Shown piece by piece: positions 8,246 through 16,949 of a stretch of DNA of 33,432 nucleotides. The translations under genes and the position numbers were made by a program. The notes beneath the pieces were generated by a model, which did no database searches, was not told where the DNA came from, and saw only the letters and a program-made list of their open reading frames with translations. The stretch is taken from positions 1-33,432 of the forward strand of contig JAKOND010000261.1 in the NCBI GenBank assembly GCA_022702125.1, given 5' to 3'. This DNA is from Burkholderiaceae bacterium (GTDB lineage Bacteria > Pseudomonadota > Gammaproteobacteria > Burkholderiales > Burkholderiaceae_C). Positions within the stretch are counted from its first letter, which is position 1, and each line of letters starts with the position of its first letter.

Positions 8246-9444
8246 GCGCGGCGGCACACGCGACGCGGGCGCAGTTCTTCTGCTCGGGCTTCCTGTTCGC
8301 GACCTGGGGCGTGCACGTGCCGACCGTCAGGTCGCACTACGGGCTGGACGAGGCCTCGCTCGGCCTGGCCATGCTGGCCGCGGGCGTCGGCGCGCTCGCC
8401 GGGCTGTCGCAGGCCGGCCGCCTGGCCGGGCGCCACGGACCGCGGCGGCTGGCGCTCGTCTGCGGCCTGGCGATGGCCGCCAGCATCGCGGCATTGACCC
8501 ACATGCCGGGCTATGCCGGACTGCTGGCGCTGCTGTTCGTCTTCGGTGCCGCGGGCAGCGTGTTCGATGTGGCCATCAACGCGGCCGCGGCCGAGCTGGA
8601 GCTGCGCCTCAACCGCCCGCTGATGAGCGGCATGCACGGCATGTTCAGCCTGGGCGGCATGGCCGGCGCGCTCGCGGGCGGCGGTCTGCTGGCGTGGGGC
8701 ATGCCGCCGGCGGCGCAGCTGGCGCTGATCGCCGCAGCGGGCATGCCGGCCGTCGCGCTGGCGGCCCGGAGGATGCTGCCGCCCGGGCCGCGCACCGTCG
8801 CTGCGCATGCGGGCCCTCCGCCCGAGGGGGCCGCTGCGAAGGCGCCCGCCGGCTCGTCCCGTCCAGGCCGCTGGCGCTCGCCGCCCCGGCTGCTGCTGAC
8901 GCTGGGCGGGCTGGCCGCGCTCGGGCTGCTGGCCGAAGGCGCGATGTACGACTGGAGCGTGCTCTACCTGCACCAGGAGCTCGGCAGTCCGGCCGACCGG
9001 GCGGCGCTGGCCTATGCCTGCTTCTCGGCGGCGATGGCGGCGGCGCGCTTCGGCGGCGACGCGGTCCGGCGACGGGTGGCGGCGGCGCCGCTGCTGCAGG
9101 CCAGCGCGCTGCTGGCGGCGGCCGCGATGGCCCTGGTGCTGCTGACCGATACCCCGGCACTGGCGCTGGCCGGATGCGCGCTGGTGGGCGTGGGCTTCGC
9201 CAACATCGTGCCGGTGCTCTTCTCGGCGGCGTCGCAGGTGCCGGGCACCAGCCCCGCCTGGGCGATTGCGCTGGTGTCGTCGCTGGGCTACCTCGGTTTC
9301 ATGGGCGGCCCGCCGGTCATCGGCTTCGTGGCGCAGCACGCCTCGCTGACGAACGCGCTCTGGCTGGTGACCGGTGCGGCGGTGGTGCTCGCCGCCTGCG
9401 CCCGCGGCACCCTCGGGCGGTGCGCGCCACCGGCGGCGGCCTGA
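8242..9444 (+). CDS. MFS transporter, YbjJ-like
   Basis: This 400-residue inner-membrane protein is predicted to have about 12 transmembrane segments of the major facilitator type. The segments are clearly hydrophobic, with the loop GRHGPRRLALVCGL after helix 2. The segment VFDVAINAAAAELELRLNRPL followed by MHGMFSLGGMAGA closely recalls E. coli YbjJ, as does LLAEGAMYDWSVLYL in the second half. YbjJ-type substrates are unknown, so none is assigned. An arginine/proline-rich loop near residues 175-215 is the usual central cytoplasmic loop. Its start overlaps the methyltransferase stop in ATGA, and it ends only 22 bases from the convergent sppA. Confidence 0.87.
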   Translation: MSAAAHATRAQFFCSGFLFATWGVHVPTVRSHYGLDEASLGLAMLAAGVGALAGLSQAGRLAGRHGPRRLALVCGLAMAASIAALTHMPGYAGLLALLFVFGAAGSVFDVAINAAAAELELRLNRPLMSGMHGMFSLGGMAGALAGGGLLAWGMPPAAQLALIAAAGMPAVALAARRMLPPGPRTVAAHAGPPPEGAAAKAPAGSSRPGRWRSPPRLLLTLGGLAALGLLAEGAMYDWSVLYLHQELGSPADRAALAYACFSAAMAAARFGGDAVRRRVAAAPLLQASALLAAAAMALVLLTDTPALALAGCALVGVGFANIVPVLFSAASQVPGTSPAWAIALVSSLGYLGFMGGPPVIGFVAQHASLTNALWLVTGAAVVLAACARGTLGRCAPPAAA

Positions 9445-9466
9445 CCGTCCGCGTGCCGCCCCGGGC

Positions 9467-10486
9467 TCAGCGCAGCAGCGGCAGGCTGCGCATGGCGCGC
9501 ACCGAACCATCGCCGATGGCGGCGCCGAACTTCTTCACCAGGCGCTCGGCCACGTTGTCGCGGCGGGTGTAGTCGACGATGTCCTCGGCCTTGACCACTT
9601 CGCGGGCGACGTAGTCGATGTTGCCGAGGCGGTCGGCCAGGCCCATCTCGACGGCGGACTGGCCGGTCCAGAACAGGCCGCTGAAGGTCTCGGGCGTCTC
9701 CTTCAGCCGGTCGCCGCGGCCGGCCTTGACCACGGCGATGAACTGCTGGTGGATCTGGTCGAGCATGCCCTGGGCGTACTGGCGCTGCTTCTCGGTCTGG
9801 GGGCTGAACGGATCGAGGAAGCCCTTGTTCTCGCCGGCGGTGATCAGCCGGCGCTCGACGCCGAGCTTGTCCATCAGGCCGGTGAAGCCGAAGCCGTCCA
9901 TCAGCACGCCCACGCTGCCGACGATGCTGGCCTTGTCGACGAAGATCTCGTCGGTGGCCACGGCCACGTAGTACGCGGCCGAGGCGCAGGTTTCCTCGAC
10001 CACCGCGTAGATCGGCTTCTTGTGCTGGGCCTTGAGCCGCAGGATCTCGTCGTTGATGATGCCGGCCTGCACCGGGCTGCCGCCGGGCGAATTGATCAGC
10101 AGCACCACCGCCTTGGCGCCCTGGTCCTCGAAGGCGCTGCGCATCGCGCTGACGACGAATTCGGCGCTGGCCTCGTTGCCGCTGGCGATCTCGCCCTTGA
10201 TGTCGATGACGGCGGTGTGGTCGGTGGTCTTGTCGGCGCTGGGGGTGGCCTTGTGCATCAGCAGCCAGGCGCCGGCGACCACCACGACCAGCCAGACGAG
10301 GCGGCTGAAGATCTTCCAGCGGCGCGCGGCGCGCTGCTCGTGCAGGTTGGCGAAGGCGAGTTTTTCCAGGGTTTCGCGTTCCCAGCGCCGGTCGGTGTCG
10401 CGGCCCGCCGCAGCCGAAGCCTGTGGCGGACGGTCGTCCAGGGCAGGCTCGGAGCCCGGGAAGGGCGGGCGGGTCGGATCGGTCAT
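9467..10486 (-). CDS. sppA: Signal peptide peptidase A, short form (S49 serine peptidase)
   Basis: This 339-residue membrane-anchored protease is expected to degrade signal peptides left in the membrane. It has a basic, disordered cytoplasmic N-terminus, one transmembrane segment at about residues 62-78, then one S49 domain. The Ser-Lys dyad is Ser169 in EETCASAAYY and Lys221 in TAGENKGFLDPF, with the oxyanion-type GSVGVLMDG segment between them. This is the single-domain type (like SohB or SppA of Gram-positive bacteria), not the 67-kDa E. coli form. It lies downstream of the HAD phosphatase after an unusually large 189-base gap. Confidence 0.93.
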   Translation of the reverse strand: MTDPTRPPFPGSEPALDDRPPQASAAAGRDTDRRWERETLEKLAFANLHEQRAARRWKIFSRLVWLVVVVAGAWLLMHKATPSADKTTDHTAVIDIKGEIASGNEASAEFVVSAMRSAFEDQGAKAVVLLINSPGGSPVQAGIINDEILRLKAQHKKPIYAVVEETCASAAYYVAVATDEIFVDKASIVGSVGVLMDGFGFTGLMDKLGVERRLITAGENKGFLDPFSPQTEKQRQYAQGMLDQIHQQFIAVVKAGRGDRLKETPETFSGLFWTGQSAVEMGLADRLGNIDYVAREVVKAEDIVDYTRRDNVAERLVKKFGAAIGDGSVRAMRSLPLLR

Positions 10487-10675
10487 CGCGCGGCACTCGG
10501 CAGTAGGAGGAAAAGGTCGTCGGGCCTGCCGGGCCGGGGGCGCCCGGAGGCCATGCGGAAGTATGCCAGCCGCACCCCCCGCCCAACGGCGCGCGCCCCG
10601 GGAAACCCCGGGAAATCCGCATCCGCCGCCCGCGCGTTACTTTCTCGCCACGCCGCGCCGGCCGCCGACGGCCTT

Positions 10676-11410
10676 TCAGCCGAAATCGCGCAGCCAGGCG
10701 CCGAGTTCCTCCACCGAATGCGCGATGTGGCGCGGGTGCAGCGCCGCGAAGCTGCCGTGGGCGTGCGCGCCGTAGCTCACGCCCACGCTCGGGCAGCCGG
10801 CATTGAGCGCCATCTGCAGGTCGTGGGTGGTGTCGCCCACCATCAGCAGGCGCCTCGGCGCGACGCCGAACTGGCGCATCAGCTCGTGCAGCATGCGCGG
10901 ATGCGGCTTGCCGGCGGTCTCGTCGGCGGTGCGCGACGCGTCGAACATGCCCTGCAGTTCCTCGGCCCGCAGCACCCGGTCGAGGCCGACGCGGCTCTTG
11001 CCGGTCGCCACCGCCAGCCGGTGGCCGCACGCCTTGAGCCGGCGCAGCAGATCCAGCGCCCCCGGGAACAGGCTGATGTCGTCCTGGTGGCGGTGGTAGT
11101 GGTGGGCGTAGCGCTCGCGCAGCAGCGGATGGCGCTCGACCGGCACGTCGGGCGCCGCGTGGGCCAGCGCCTGCATCAGCGACATGCCGATCACGTAGGC
11201 GGCCTGTTCGTCGCCCGGCACGGTCCCGCCGACGTCGCGCACCGCCTCCTGGATGCAGCGCACGATGATCCCGGTCGAATCGTAGAGCGTGCCGTCCCAG
11301 TCGAAGGCGATCAGGTCGAACTGCAGCGCGCGGTCGCCGTCGGTGCCGGCGGCGGGGGAGGAACCGGCGGACGCATCCGGCAGCGGGGGGAGGGAGGAAG
11401 GATGGGTCAC
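10676..11410 (-). CDS. HAD-superfamily phosphatase (Gph-like, phosphoglycolate phosphatase family)
   Basis: This 244-residue hydrolase has the HAD motifs in order: DWDGTLYDS with nucleophile Asp37 and acid/base Asp39, ATGKSRVGL for motif II, the conserved lysine in GKPHPRML, and MVGDTTHDLQMA for motif IV. A helical cap lies between the first and second motifs. Family members dephosphorylate small metabolites such as 2-phosphoglycolate, but the substrate cannot be read from sequence. The start is a GTG at 11410. The first 30 residues are low-complexity and no later ATG precedes the catalytic motif. It lies 104 bases downstream of rluC, as in many Burkholderiales. Confidence 0.87.
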   Translation of the reverse strand: MTHPSSLPPLPDASAGSSPAAGTDGDRALQFDLIAFDWDGTLYDSTGIIVRCIQEAVRDVGGTVPGDEQAAYVIGMSLMQALAHAAPDVPVERHPLLRERYAHHYHRHQDDISLFPGALDLLRRLKACGHRLAVATGKSRVGLDRVLRAEELQGMFDASRTADETAGKPHPRMLHELMRQFGVAPRRLLMVGDTTHDLQMALNAGCPSVGVSYGAHAHGSFAALHPRHIAHSVEELGAWLRDFG

Positions 11411-11514
11411 GAAGGCAATGAGACGAACGAAGCGAAGGAGTTCCGCGCCGCCCGGCGAAAGATGTCCGGCGGCAGCGGGAAAACAATGGAGGAACGGGCA
11501 GACGGCGCGGACGG

Positions 11515-12561
11515 TCAGCGGGGTGGGGCCACCGCTTCCGCGGCCCCCGAGGCGTCCCCCGCCAGGCCCGCGGGCAGGAATTCCCGCAGGTCGGGCGGCA
11601 GCACCGCGTGCAGGGTCATCCGCTCGCCGCTGGCCGGATGGTCGAACTGCAGCCGCCAGGCGTGCAGGAACATCCGCCGCAGGCCGTGCTTCGCGAGCCG
11701 CCGGTTCAGTTCGAAATCGCCGTACTTGTCGTCCCCCGCCAGCGCATGGCCGTTCGAGCCCAGGTGCACCCGGATCTGGTGGGTGCGGCCGGTCTTGATG
11801 GTGACCTCCAGCAGCGAGAAGCCCGGCAGGCCGTCGACCGGACGCGGCGGCAGGCTGTCGCGCACCTTCACCAGGGTGACCGAGCGCATGCCCTCCGGGT
11901 CCTCGGGCGTGGTGAGGCGCACCCGGCGCTCGCCGTCGGGCAGCAGGTACTTGCGCAGCGGCTGGTCGACCACCTTGCGGTTGGCCGGCCAGGCGCCCGT
12001 GGCCAGCGCCAGGTAGGTCTTGCCGGTCTCGCGGTCGCGGAACTGGTCCTGCAGCCGGGTCAGAGCCGAGCGCTTCTTGGCGACCAGCAGGATGCCCGAG
12101 GTCTCGCGGTCGAGCCGGTGCACCAGTTCCAGGAACCGCGCCTGCGGCCGGGCCTGGCGCAGCTGCTCGATGATGCCGAAGCTCACCCCGCTGCCGCCGT
12201 GCACCGCGGTGCCGGCCGGCTTGTCGAGCGCGAGCAGGTGCTCGTCCTCGAACAGGATCGGGAATTCGCGCGCCGGCGCCGGATGCGCGGCCTTCTCGGC
12301 GACGCGCTCGGACACCCGCACCGGCGGCAGCCGCACCAGGTCGCCGGCGGCCAGCCGGCTGTCGGCGGCGGCGCGGCCCTTGTTGATGCGCACCTCGCCG
12401 CTGCGGATGATGCGGTAGACGTGCGTCTTGGGCACGCCCTTGAGTTCGCGGATCAGGAAGTTATCGAGCCGCTGGCCGGCGGCGTTCTCGTCGACGGCGA
12501 CTATTCTGGCGGCGGGCGCCGGGGCCTGCGGAATGCCCCCTATAATCTGTTTCACTGGCAC
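11515..12561 (-). CDS. rluC: 23S rRNA pseudouridine synthase RluC
   Basis: This 348-residue enzyme converts specific uridines of 23S rRNA (955, 2504 and 2580 in E. coli) to pseudouridine. An S4 RNA-binding domain covers about residues 31-90 (RLDNFLIRELKG, GEVRINKGR). The RluA-type catalytic domain follows with LDKPAGTAVHGG, the signature HRLDRETSG with catalytic Asp151, and KTGRTHQIRVH. It starts with GTG at 12561, preceded by an AGGG sequence. A second in-frame GTG lies two codons later. Its position directly divergent from rne is the standard one and favours RluC over RluA or RluD. Confidence 0.93.
   Translation of the reverse strand: MPVKQIIGGIPQAPAPAARIVAVDENAAGQRLDNFLIRELKGVPKTHVYRIIRSGEVRINKGRAAADSRLAAGDLVRLPPVRVSERVAEKAAHPAPAREFPILFEDEHLLALDKPAGTAVHGGSGVSFGIIEQLRQARPQARFLELVHRLDRETSGILLVAKKRSALTRLQDQFRDRETGKTYLALATGAWPANRKVVDQPLRKYLLPDGERRVRLTTPEDPEGMRSVTLVKVRDSLPPRPVDGLPGFSLLEVTIKTGRTHQIRVHLGSNGHALAGDDKYGDFELNRRLAKHGLRRMFLHAWRLQFDHPASGERMTLHAVLPPDLREFLPAGLAGDASGAAEAVAPPR
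12541..12546 (+). promoter_or_regulatory. TATAAT box pointing toward rne
   Basis: A perfect TATAAT occurs on the plus strand within the first codons of rluC. If it is a -10 element the rne transcript would start near 12553 and have a leader of about 650 bases. The base stretch 17 upstream (GCCGGG) is not a -35, so an activator or extended contacts would be needed. In DNA this G+C-rich the box is noteworthy but unproven. Confidence 0.3.
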
Positions 12562-12584
12562 GGCGCCCTAAGTGGTTGATTTTT

Positions 12585-12600
12585 CTGGATTTTAATCCAG
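12585..12600. promoter_or_regulatory. 16-base palindrome in the rluC-rne divergent region
   Basis: CTGGAT and ATCCAG flank TTTA. On the minus strand the centre reads TAAAAT and lies 30 bases before the rluC start, where a -10 element could be. It could be a repressor site for either gene or a small hairpin in the rne leader. Confidence 0.35.
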
Positions 12601-12736
12601 GAGCCACGGCCGCCTCGCCAGCAGGTCGATGTCGCCCGCGCGCTGCGCAGGTCCACCGCGGAAGTTCGTCCGCCGTGCCCCTGCCGACCCGCGGGAAAGA
12701 ACCGATACCCGAAACCAAGATACGGAATTCCGAGCC

Positions 12737-12769
12737 GTCCTGCCCCGCGCCATCTGCGCGGGGCAGGAC
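12737..12769 (+). promoter_or_regulatory. Strong hairpin in the rne leader
   Basis: Arms 12737-12750 and 12756-12769 are perfectly complementary over 14 bases, almost all G-C, with the 5-base loop CATCT. No U tract follows, so it is not a typical terminator. It lies 437 bases before the rne start codon. It could be an RNase E-sensing element, a transcript-stabilising structure or a pause site. Confidence 0.5.
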
Positions 12770-13088
12770 CGGCGGACCCAGCGAGCACCTCTCCCCCATG
12801 CTGACCCTCCTGATACGAACCCTGTGCCGGTGGCTGCTGCCCCCGGAGGCCGGTCCGTCTCCGGTCAGCCCTCCCGCCGACGCGATCCCGACCGCAGCAG
12901 CCCGGAGGACGCGCCCGGCGCGCCCGGCTGCCCGGCCGGCGTTCCTGCGGCGGCAGTTCTCCCTGCCCGCCCCGGTCCACGCGCCCTCCCGCCTTCGTCC
13001 GCCGAGCCTGCGCTCCCCGGCCTGAAGACGGCACCGGCCCCGGCAATTCCTCGATCCTTCGTTTCACGGTAGCGGTTCGGACATCGTT

Positions 13089-13104
13089 GGCCCCCTGCGG
13101 GGCC
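13089..13104 (+). promoter_or_regulatory. Small hairpin near the rne start
   Basis: GGCCCC (13089-13094) and GGGGCC (13099-13104) pair around a 4-base loop, 102 bases before the rne ATG. It is visible in the sequence, but such short G-C stems arise by chance in this composition. Confidence 0.25.
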
Positions 13105-13205
13105 TGACGAGAGTTTGAAACTTTGCCGGACAGACCGTCCGCGGCAGTTGCCACGATGCGCAGCGCCGCCGTCTGTCCGCCACCGACAAGAAAAGGAATT
13201 GCATC

Positions 13206-16200
13206 ATGAAGCGGATGCTGATCAACGCCACGCAATCGGAAGAACGCCGCCTGGCCATCGTCGACGGACAGAAGCTCCTCGACTACGAGATCGAGATCGA
13301 AGGGCGCGAGCAGCGCAAGGGCAACATCTACAAGGCCGTCGTCACCCGCGTCGAGCCCTCGCTCGAAGCCTGCTTCGTCGACTACGGCGAGGACCGCCAC
13401 GGCTTCCTGCCCTTCAAGGAAATCTCGCGCCAGTTCTTCGCCGAGGGCGTGCCCGCCGGCCAGGCCCGCATCAACGACGTGATCCGCGAAGGCCAGGAAC
13501 TGCTGGTGCAGGTGGAGAAGGAAGAGCGCGGCAACAAGGGCGCGGCGCTGACCACCTTCATCAGCCTGGCCGGCCGCTACGTGGTGCTGATGCCCAACAA
13601 CCCGCGCGGCGGCGGCGTGAGCCGGCGCATCGAGGGCGAGGACCGCGCCGAGCTCAAGGAGGCGATGGACCAGCTCGAATACCCGAAGGGCATGTCCATC
13701 ATCGCGCGCACCGCCGGCATCGGCCGCTCGGCGCCCGAACTCCAGTGGGACCTGAACTACCTGCTCAAGCTCTGGACCGCCATCGACGGCGCGGCCAAGG
13801 GCGGCAAGGGCGCCTTCCTGATCTACCAGGAATCGTCGCTGGTCATCCGCGCCATCCGCGACTACTTCAACCACGACATCGGCGACATCCTGATCGACAC
13901 CGACGACATCTATGAGCAGGCGCACCAGTTCATGGCGCACGTCATGCCCGAGCATGCCGGCCGGGTCAAGCGCTACCGCGACGACGCGGCGCTGTTCAGC
14001 CGCTTCCAGATCGAGCACCAGATCGAGTCGGCCTACGCCCGCACCGTCACCCTGCCCTCGGGCGGCGCCATCGTGATCGACCACACCGAGGCGCTGGTGT
14101 CCATCGACGTCAACTCGGCCCGCGCCATCAAGGGCGGCGACATCGAGGAGACCGCGACCCGCACCAACCTGGAAGCCGCCGACGAGGTCGCGCGCCAGAT
14201 GCGCCTGCGCGACCTGGGCGGCCTGATCGTGATCGACTTCATCGACATGGACGAGTCGAAGAACCGCCGCGAGGTCGAGAACCGCCTGCGCGACGCGCTG
14301 CGCCAGGACCGCGCACGGGTGCAGTTCGGCACCATCAGCAAGTTCGGCCTGATGGAGATGAGCCGCCAGCGCCTCAAGCCCGCGCTGTCCGAGGGCTCGT
14401 CCATCCCCTGCCCGCGCTGCGGCGGCTCGGGCCACATCCGCGACACCGAATCCAGCGCCCTGCAGATCCTGCGGATCATCCAGGAGGAGGCGCTCAAGGA
14501 CAACACCGCCGCGGTGCGCTGCCAGGTGCCGGTCGAAGTGGCGTCCTTCCTGCTCAACGAGAAGCGCACCGAGATCGCCAAGATCGAGCTCAAGCAGCGC
14601 GTCAACGTGCTGATGGTGCCCAACAAGACGCTCGAGACCCCCAACTACAAGCTCGAACGCCTGAAGCACGACGACCCGCGCCTGGACCACATCGAGGCCA
14701 GCTACACGCTCGCCGAGGAGATCGAGGACCCGACCGTCGTCACCCGCCGCTCGCAGGAGCCGACCAACCGCCAGACGCCGGTGATCAAGGGCGTGCTGCC
14801 CGACGCCCCGGCGCCGGTGTCGACCCCGCGCCCGGCTCCGGCGCCCCGTCCCGCCCGCGACGCGGTGCCGCCGCCTCCGCCGGCCGCGCCGGTTCCCCCG
14901 CCGCCGCCGGTGGCCCCGGCCTCCCCGGCCCAGAGCTTCATCGACTGGCTCAAGCGCCTGTTCGGCCTGGCGCTCGACCCGGTGCCGCAGCCCACGACCG
15001 GCCCCACCGTGGCACCGGTGCCGGCACCGGCCCCGGCGGCCGAGCCCTCCCGCGAAAGCCGCGAGCCGCGCGAAGGCCGGGGCGACAGCCGGGGCGACAG
15101 CCGGGGCGGACGCCGCGGCGAGCGCACCGACCGCACCGAGGCGCGCGGCGAACGCGGCGACCGTCCGGAGCGCAGCGGCGAGCGCGGCGACCGCACGGAA
15201 CGCGGCGACCGTCCGGAACGGGGCGAGCGCACCGAGCGCGGCACCCGCGAGAACCGCGAACCGCGCGAAGGCCGCGACAGCCGCGAGGGCCGCGAGCCCC
15301 GCGAATCCCGTGATGGCGAGCGCCGCCCGGACCGGGCCGAACGCGGCAACGGCGAGCGCCGCGACAACCGGGAAGGCCGCGACAGCCGCGAGGCCCGCGA
15401 GCCGCGCACCGAATCGCGCGAGTTCCGTGACGACCGCGAGCCGCGTGACAGCCGCCGCGGCGGACGCGACCGGGACCGGGAAGGCGCCGCCTCCGACCTG
15501 CGCGTCGACGAACCGGGCGCCGAGTCCACCGTCACCAACGTGACCGCCGTCTACGAAAGCAGCACGGTCGAGATCGTGCGCGCCGAACGCGGACCGCGCC
15601 GGGAGCGGGGCGACCGGGGCGACCGGGGCGACCGGTCCGAGCAGCGCAGGGGCGAGCGCGCACCGCGCCCGGCATCCGATGCGGTCGAAGCCGCGCTGTC
15701 GAGCGGTGAACCGGTCGCGGTCCCCGGCCGCGACGACGCGGCGCAGGACGCGGAGCGGGATGCCGGCTTCGTGCCCCAGGGCGGCGATGCGCCGTCGGGC
15801 GAGCGCCGCGAGCGCAAGTCCCGCGACCGCTACGGCCGGGATCGCCGCGACCGCAGCGACCGTCCCGCCGATGCCGGCACGCAGGGCGACGCCCGCTTCG
15901 ACGCCGCCGAGCGCGAGACGCCGTCGCAGGGCGGCATCTTCGATGCCTTCCGTGCGCCGCCGGCCGCCGTGCCCGAAGACGACGGAGTCCGCGTCCGCCC
16001 CCTGGAAACCGCCGACCTGCGCGGCGATGCCGAGCCGGCCGCGCCGCAGGCATCCGACGCGTCGGATGCCGAGCGGCAGCGGGCGCCGCGCCGCGCCCGG
16101 ACGCCGCGGGGCAGCCGTCCCGGCGCGGACGACGGTGCGCCGGTGCAGCGCGAGGCTGCCGACGCGTCGGCCTCCGACGCTCCCGAGCAGGCCGCGCAAG

Positions 16201-16796
16201 CCGCGCCGGTGAACGAGGCGAGCGCCTCCGGCACGGCCGTGGCCGCGCCGGCCGCGGAAGCTCCGGCGCGCACCGTCGCGGCCGAGGCCCCGCCGGCCGC
16301 GACGCCGGACGCCGTGCCGGCCAGCGCGCCGGTGCCGGACGCGCCGTCGGCGGCGGGATCGGACGCGGCACCCGCCGCAGCGGCCCGGCCTGCCTTCGTG
16401 CTGCCGATCGCGCAGCTGCAGCAGGTGGCGCAGGCGAGCGGCCTGGAGTGGGTGCAGTCGGACGCGGAGCGGATCGCCGCCGCCCAGGCCAGCATCGCCG
16501 CCGAGCCGAAGCCGGTCCGGGTGCCGCGCGAGCGTCCGCCGGCAGCGGCGGTCGACGCCGGTCCCCTGGTGCTGGTCGAAACCCGGCGCGACCTGCGCGA
16601 CCTGACGCTGCCGTTCGAGCAGCCCGCCGCCGCAGTCGCTGCGCTGGACGACTCCGCCCCGGCGGAAGCCGCCGCGCAGCCCGCGCCGGAACCGGTCGTC
16701 GCAGCGGATCCAGCAGCGCCGGTCGCATCGCCGGTCGCCCCGGCATCCGCTGCGGCCCAGGCCGCGACGGGCGGCACCGGCACGCCCGCGGCCTGA
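13206..16796 (+). CDS. rne: Ribonuclease E
   Basis: This 1196-residue endoribonuclease is the core of the RNA degradosome and matures rRNA and tRNA. The catalytic half has an S1 domain (about 37-120), a 5'-sensor/RNase H-like region, DNase I-like motifs with Mg-binding Asp301 ([10 protein letters not shown]) and Asp344 ([12 protein letters not shown]), and the Zn-link cysteines Cys402 and Cys405 in CPRCGG. Each lies two residues before its E. coli counterpart. After a Pro-rich stretch, residues 575-591 ([17 protein letters not shown]) form a likely amphipathic membrane-binding helix. An Arg/Glu/Asp-rich RNA-binding tract covers about 612-760, then an Ala/Pro-rich linker. The end keeps a conserved betaproteobacterial motif, [14 protein letters not shown], and [14 protein letters not shown] strong ribosome-binding sequence precedes the ATG. 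Confidence 0.96.
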   Translation: MKRMLINATQSEERRLAIVDGQKLLDYEIEIEGREQRKGNIYKAVVTRVEPSLEACFVDYGEDRHGFLPFKEISRQFFAEGVPAGQARINDVIREGQELLVQVEKEERGNKGAALTTFISLAGRYVVLMPNNPRGGGVSRRIEGEDRAELKEAMDQLEYPKGMSIIARTAGIGRSAPELQWDLNYLLKLWTAIDGAAKGGKGAFLIYQESSLVIRAIRDYFNHDIGDILIDTDDIYEQAHQFMAHVMPEHAGRVKRYRDDAALFSRFQIEHQIESAYARTVTLPSGGAIVIDHTEALVSIDVNSARAIKGGDIEETATRTNLEAADEVARQMRLRDLGGLIVIDFIDMDESKNRREVENRLRDALRQDRARVQFGTISKFGLMEMSRQRLKPALSEGSSIPCPRCGGSGHIRDTESSALQILRIIQEEALKDNTAAVRCQVPVEVASFLLNEKRTEIAKIELKQRVNVLMVPNKTLETPNYKLERLKHDDPRLDHIEASYTLAEEIEDPTVVTRRSQEPTNRQTPVIKGVLPDAPAPVSTPRPAPAPRPARDAVPPPPPAAPVPPPPPVAPASPAQSFIDWLKRLFGLALDPVPQPTTGPTVAPVPAPAPAAEPSRESREPREGRGDSRGDSRGGRRGERTDRTEARGERGDRPERSGERGDRTERGDRPERGERTERGTRENREPREGRDSREGREPRESRDGERRPDRAERGNGERRDNREGRDSREAREPRTESREFRDDREPRDSRRGGRDRDREGAASDLRVDEPGAESTVTNVTAVYESSTVEIVRAERGPRRERGDRGDRGDRSEQRRGERAPRPASDAVEAALSSGEPVAVPGRDDAAQDAERDAGFVPQGGDAPSGERRERKSRDRYGRDRRDRSDRPADAGTQGDARFDAAERETPSQGGIFDAFRAPPAAVPEDDGVRVRPLETADLRGDAEPAAPQASDASDAERQRAPRRARTPRGSRPGADDGAPVQREAADASASDAPEQAAQAAPVNEASASGTAVAAPAAEAPARTVAAEAPPAATPDAVPASAPVPDAPSAAGSDAAPAAAARPAFVLPIAQLQQVAQASGLEWVQSDAERIAAAQASIAAEPKPVRVPRERPPAAAVDAGPLVLVETRRDLRDLTLPFEQPAAAVAALDDSAPAEAAAQPAPEPVVAADPAAPVASPVAPASAAAQAATGGTGTPAA
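15043..15660 (+). repeat. Low-complexity Arg-rich repeat tract inside rne
   Basis: The DNA is built from short repeated units encoding [16 protein letters not shown] and similar. Clear tandem copies are the 12-base unit GGGGCGACAGCC at 15079-15102 and three perfect copies of the 9-base unit GGGGCGACC at 15607-15633. All units are multiples of three, so slippage would change protein length without breaking the frame. Confidence 0.75.
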
Positions 16797-16806
16797 CGCC
16801 CCGGCG

Positions 16807-16878
16807 CCGCTCGTGCCCTGCGGGGCACGGGCGGCATGCGTTCGCGGCCGGGCCCTGTGCCCGGCCGTCGCCTTTTCC
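16807..16878 (+). terminator. Tandem hairpins after rne
   Basis: The first stem pairs 16807-16818 with 16823-16834 (12 pairs including one G-U, 4-base loop). The second pairs 16845-16853 (CGGCCGGGC) with 16859-16867 (GCCCGGCCG), 5-base loop, and is followed by TCGCCTTTTCC. The short T run and the stem strength suggest an intrinsic terminator for rne. It lies 10 bases after the stop codon and before yaaA. Confidence 0.55.
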
Positions 16879-16949
16879 GGGACCGTCGCGCGGCCGTGCC
16901 CGACGGCCCCGTTTTCCCGTCCCGCAACCGTCCGCCCCTGCCCGTTGCC

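Larger units (their letters stand above)
12562..13205 (+). other. 644-base gene-free region and leader of rne
   Basis: No convincing gene lies here. The open frame at 12576-13025 is a Pro/Arg-rich composition artefact without family features. The region holds a 16-base palindrome (12585-12600), a 14-base-pair perfect hairpin (12737-12769), a smaller hairpin (13089-13104), and an AAAAGGA ribosome-binding sequence just before the rne start. RNase E of E. coli controls its own synthesis through a long structured leader, so a similar role is plausible. The hairpins themselves are seen directly. The regulatory role is inferred. Confidence 0.6.

Noticed and set aside
12576-13025. 149-codon open frame in the rne leader
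   Set aside because: Its Pro/Arg/Ala composition, absence of a ribosome-binding site and overlap with a 14-pair hairpin argue against a protein.
14702-15538. Ser/Arg-rich open frame antisense to the rne repeat tract
   Set aside because: It mirrors the repeats in rne and has no start context or family features.
15040-15660. CRISPR-like or regulatory tandem repeat
   Set aside because: The repeats are short, in frame, directly abutting and encode an Arg-rich protein tract. There are no spacers of uniform length.
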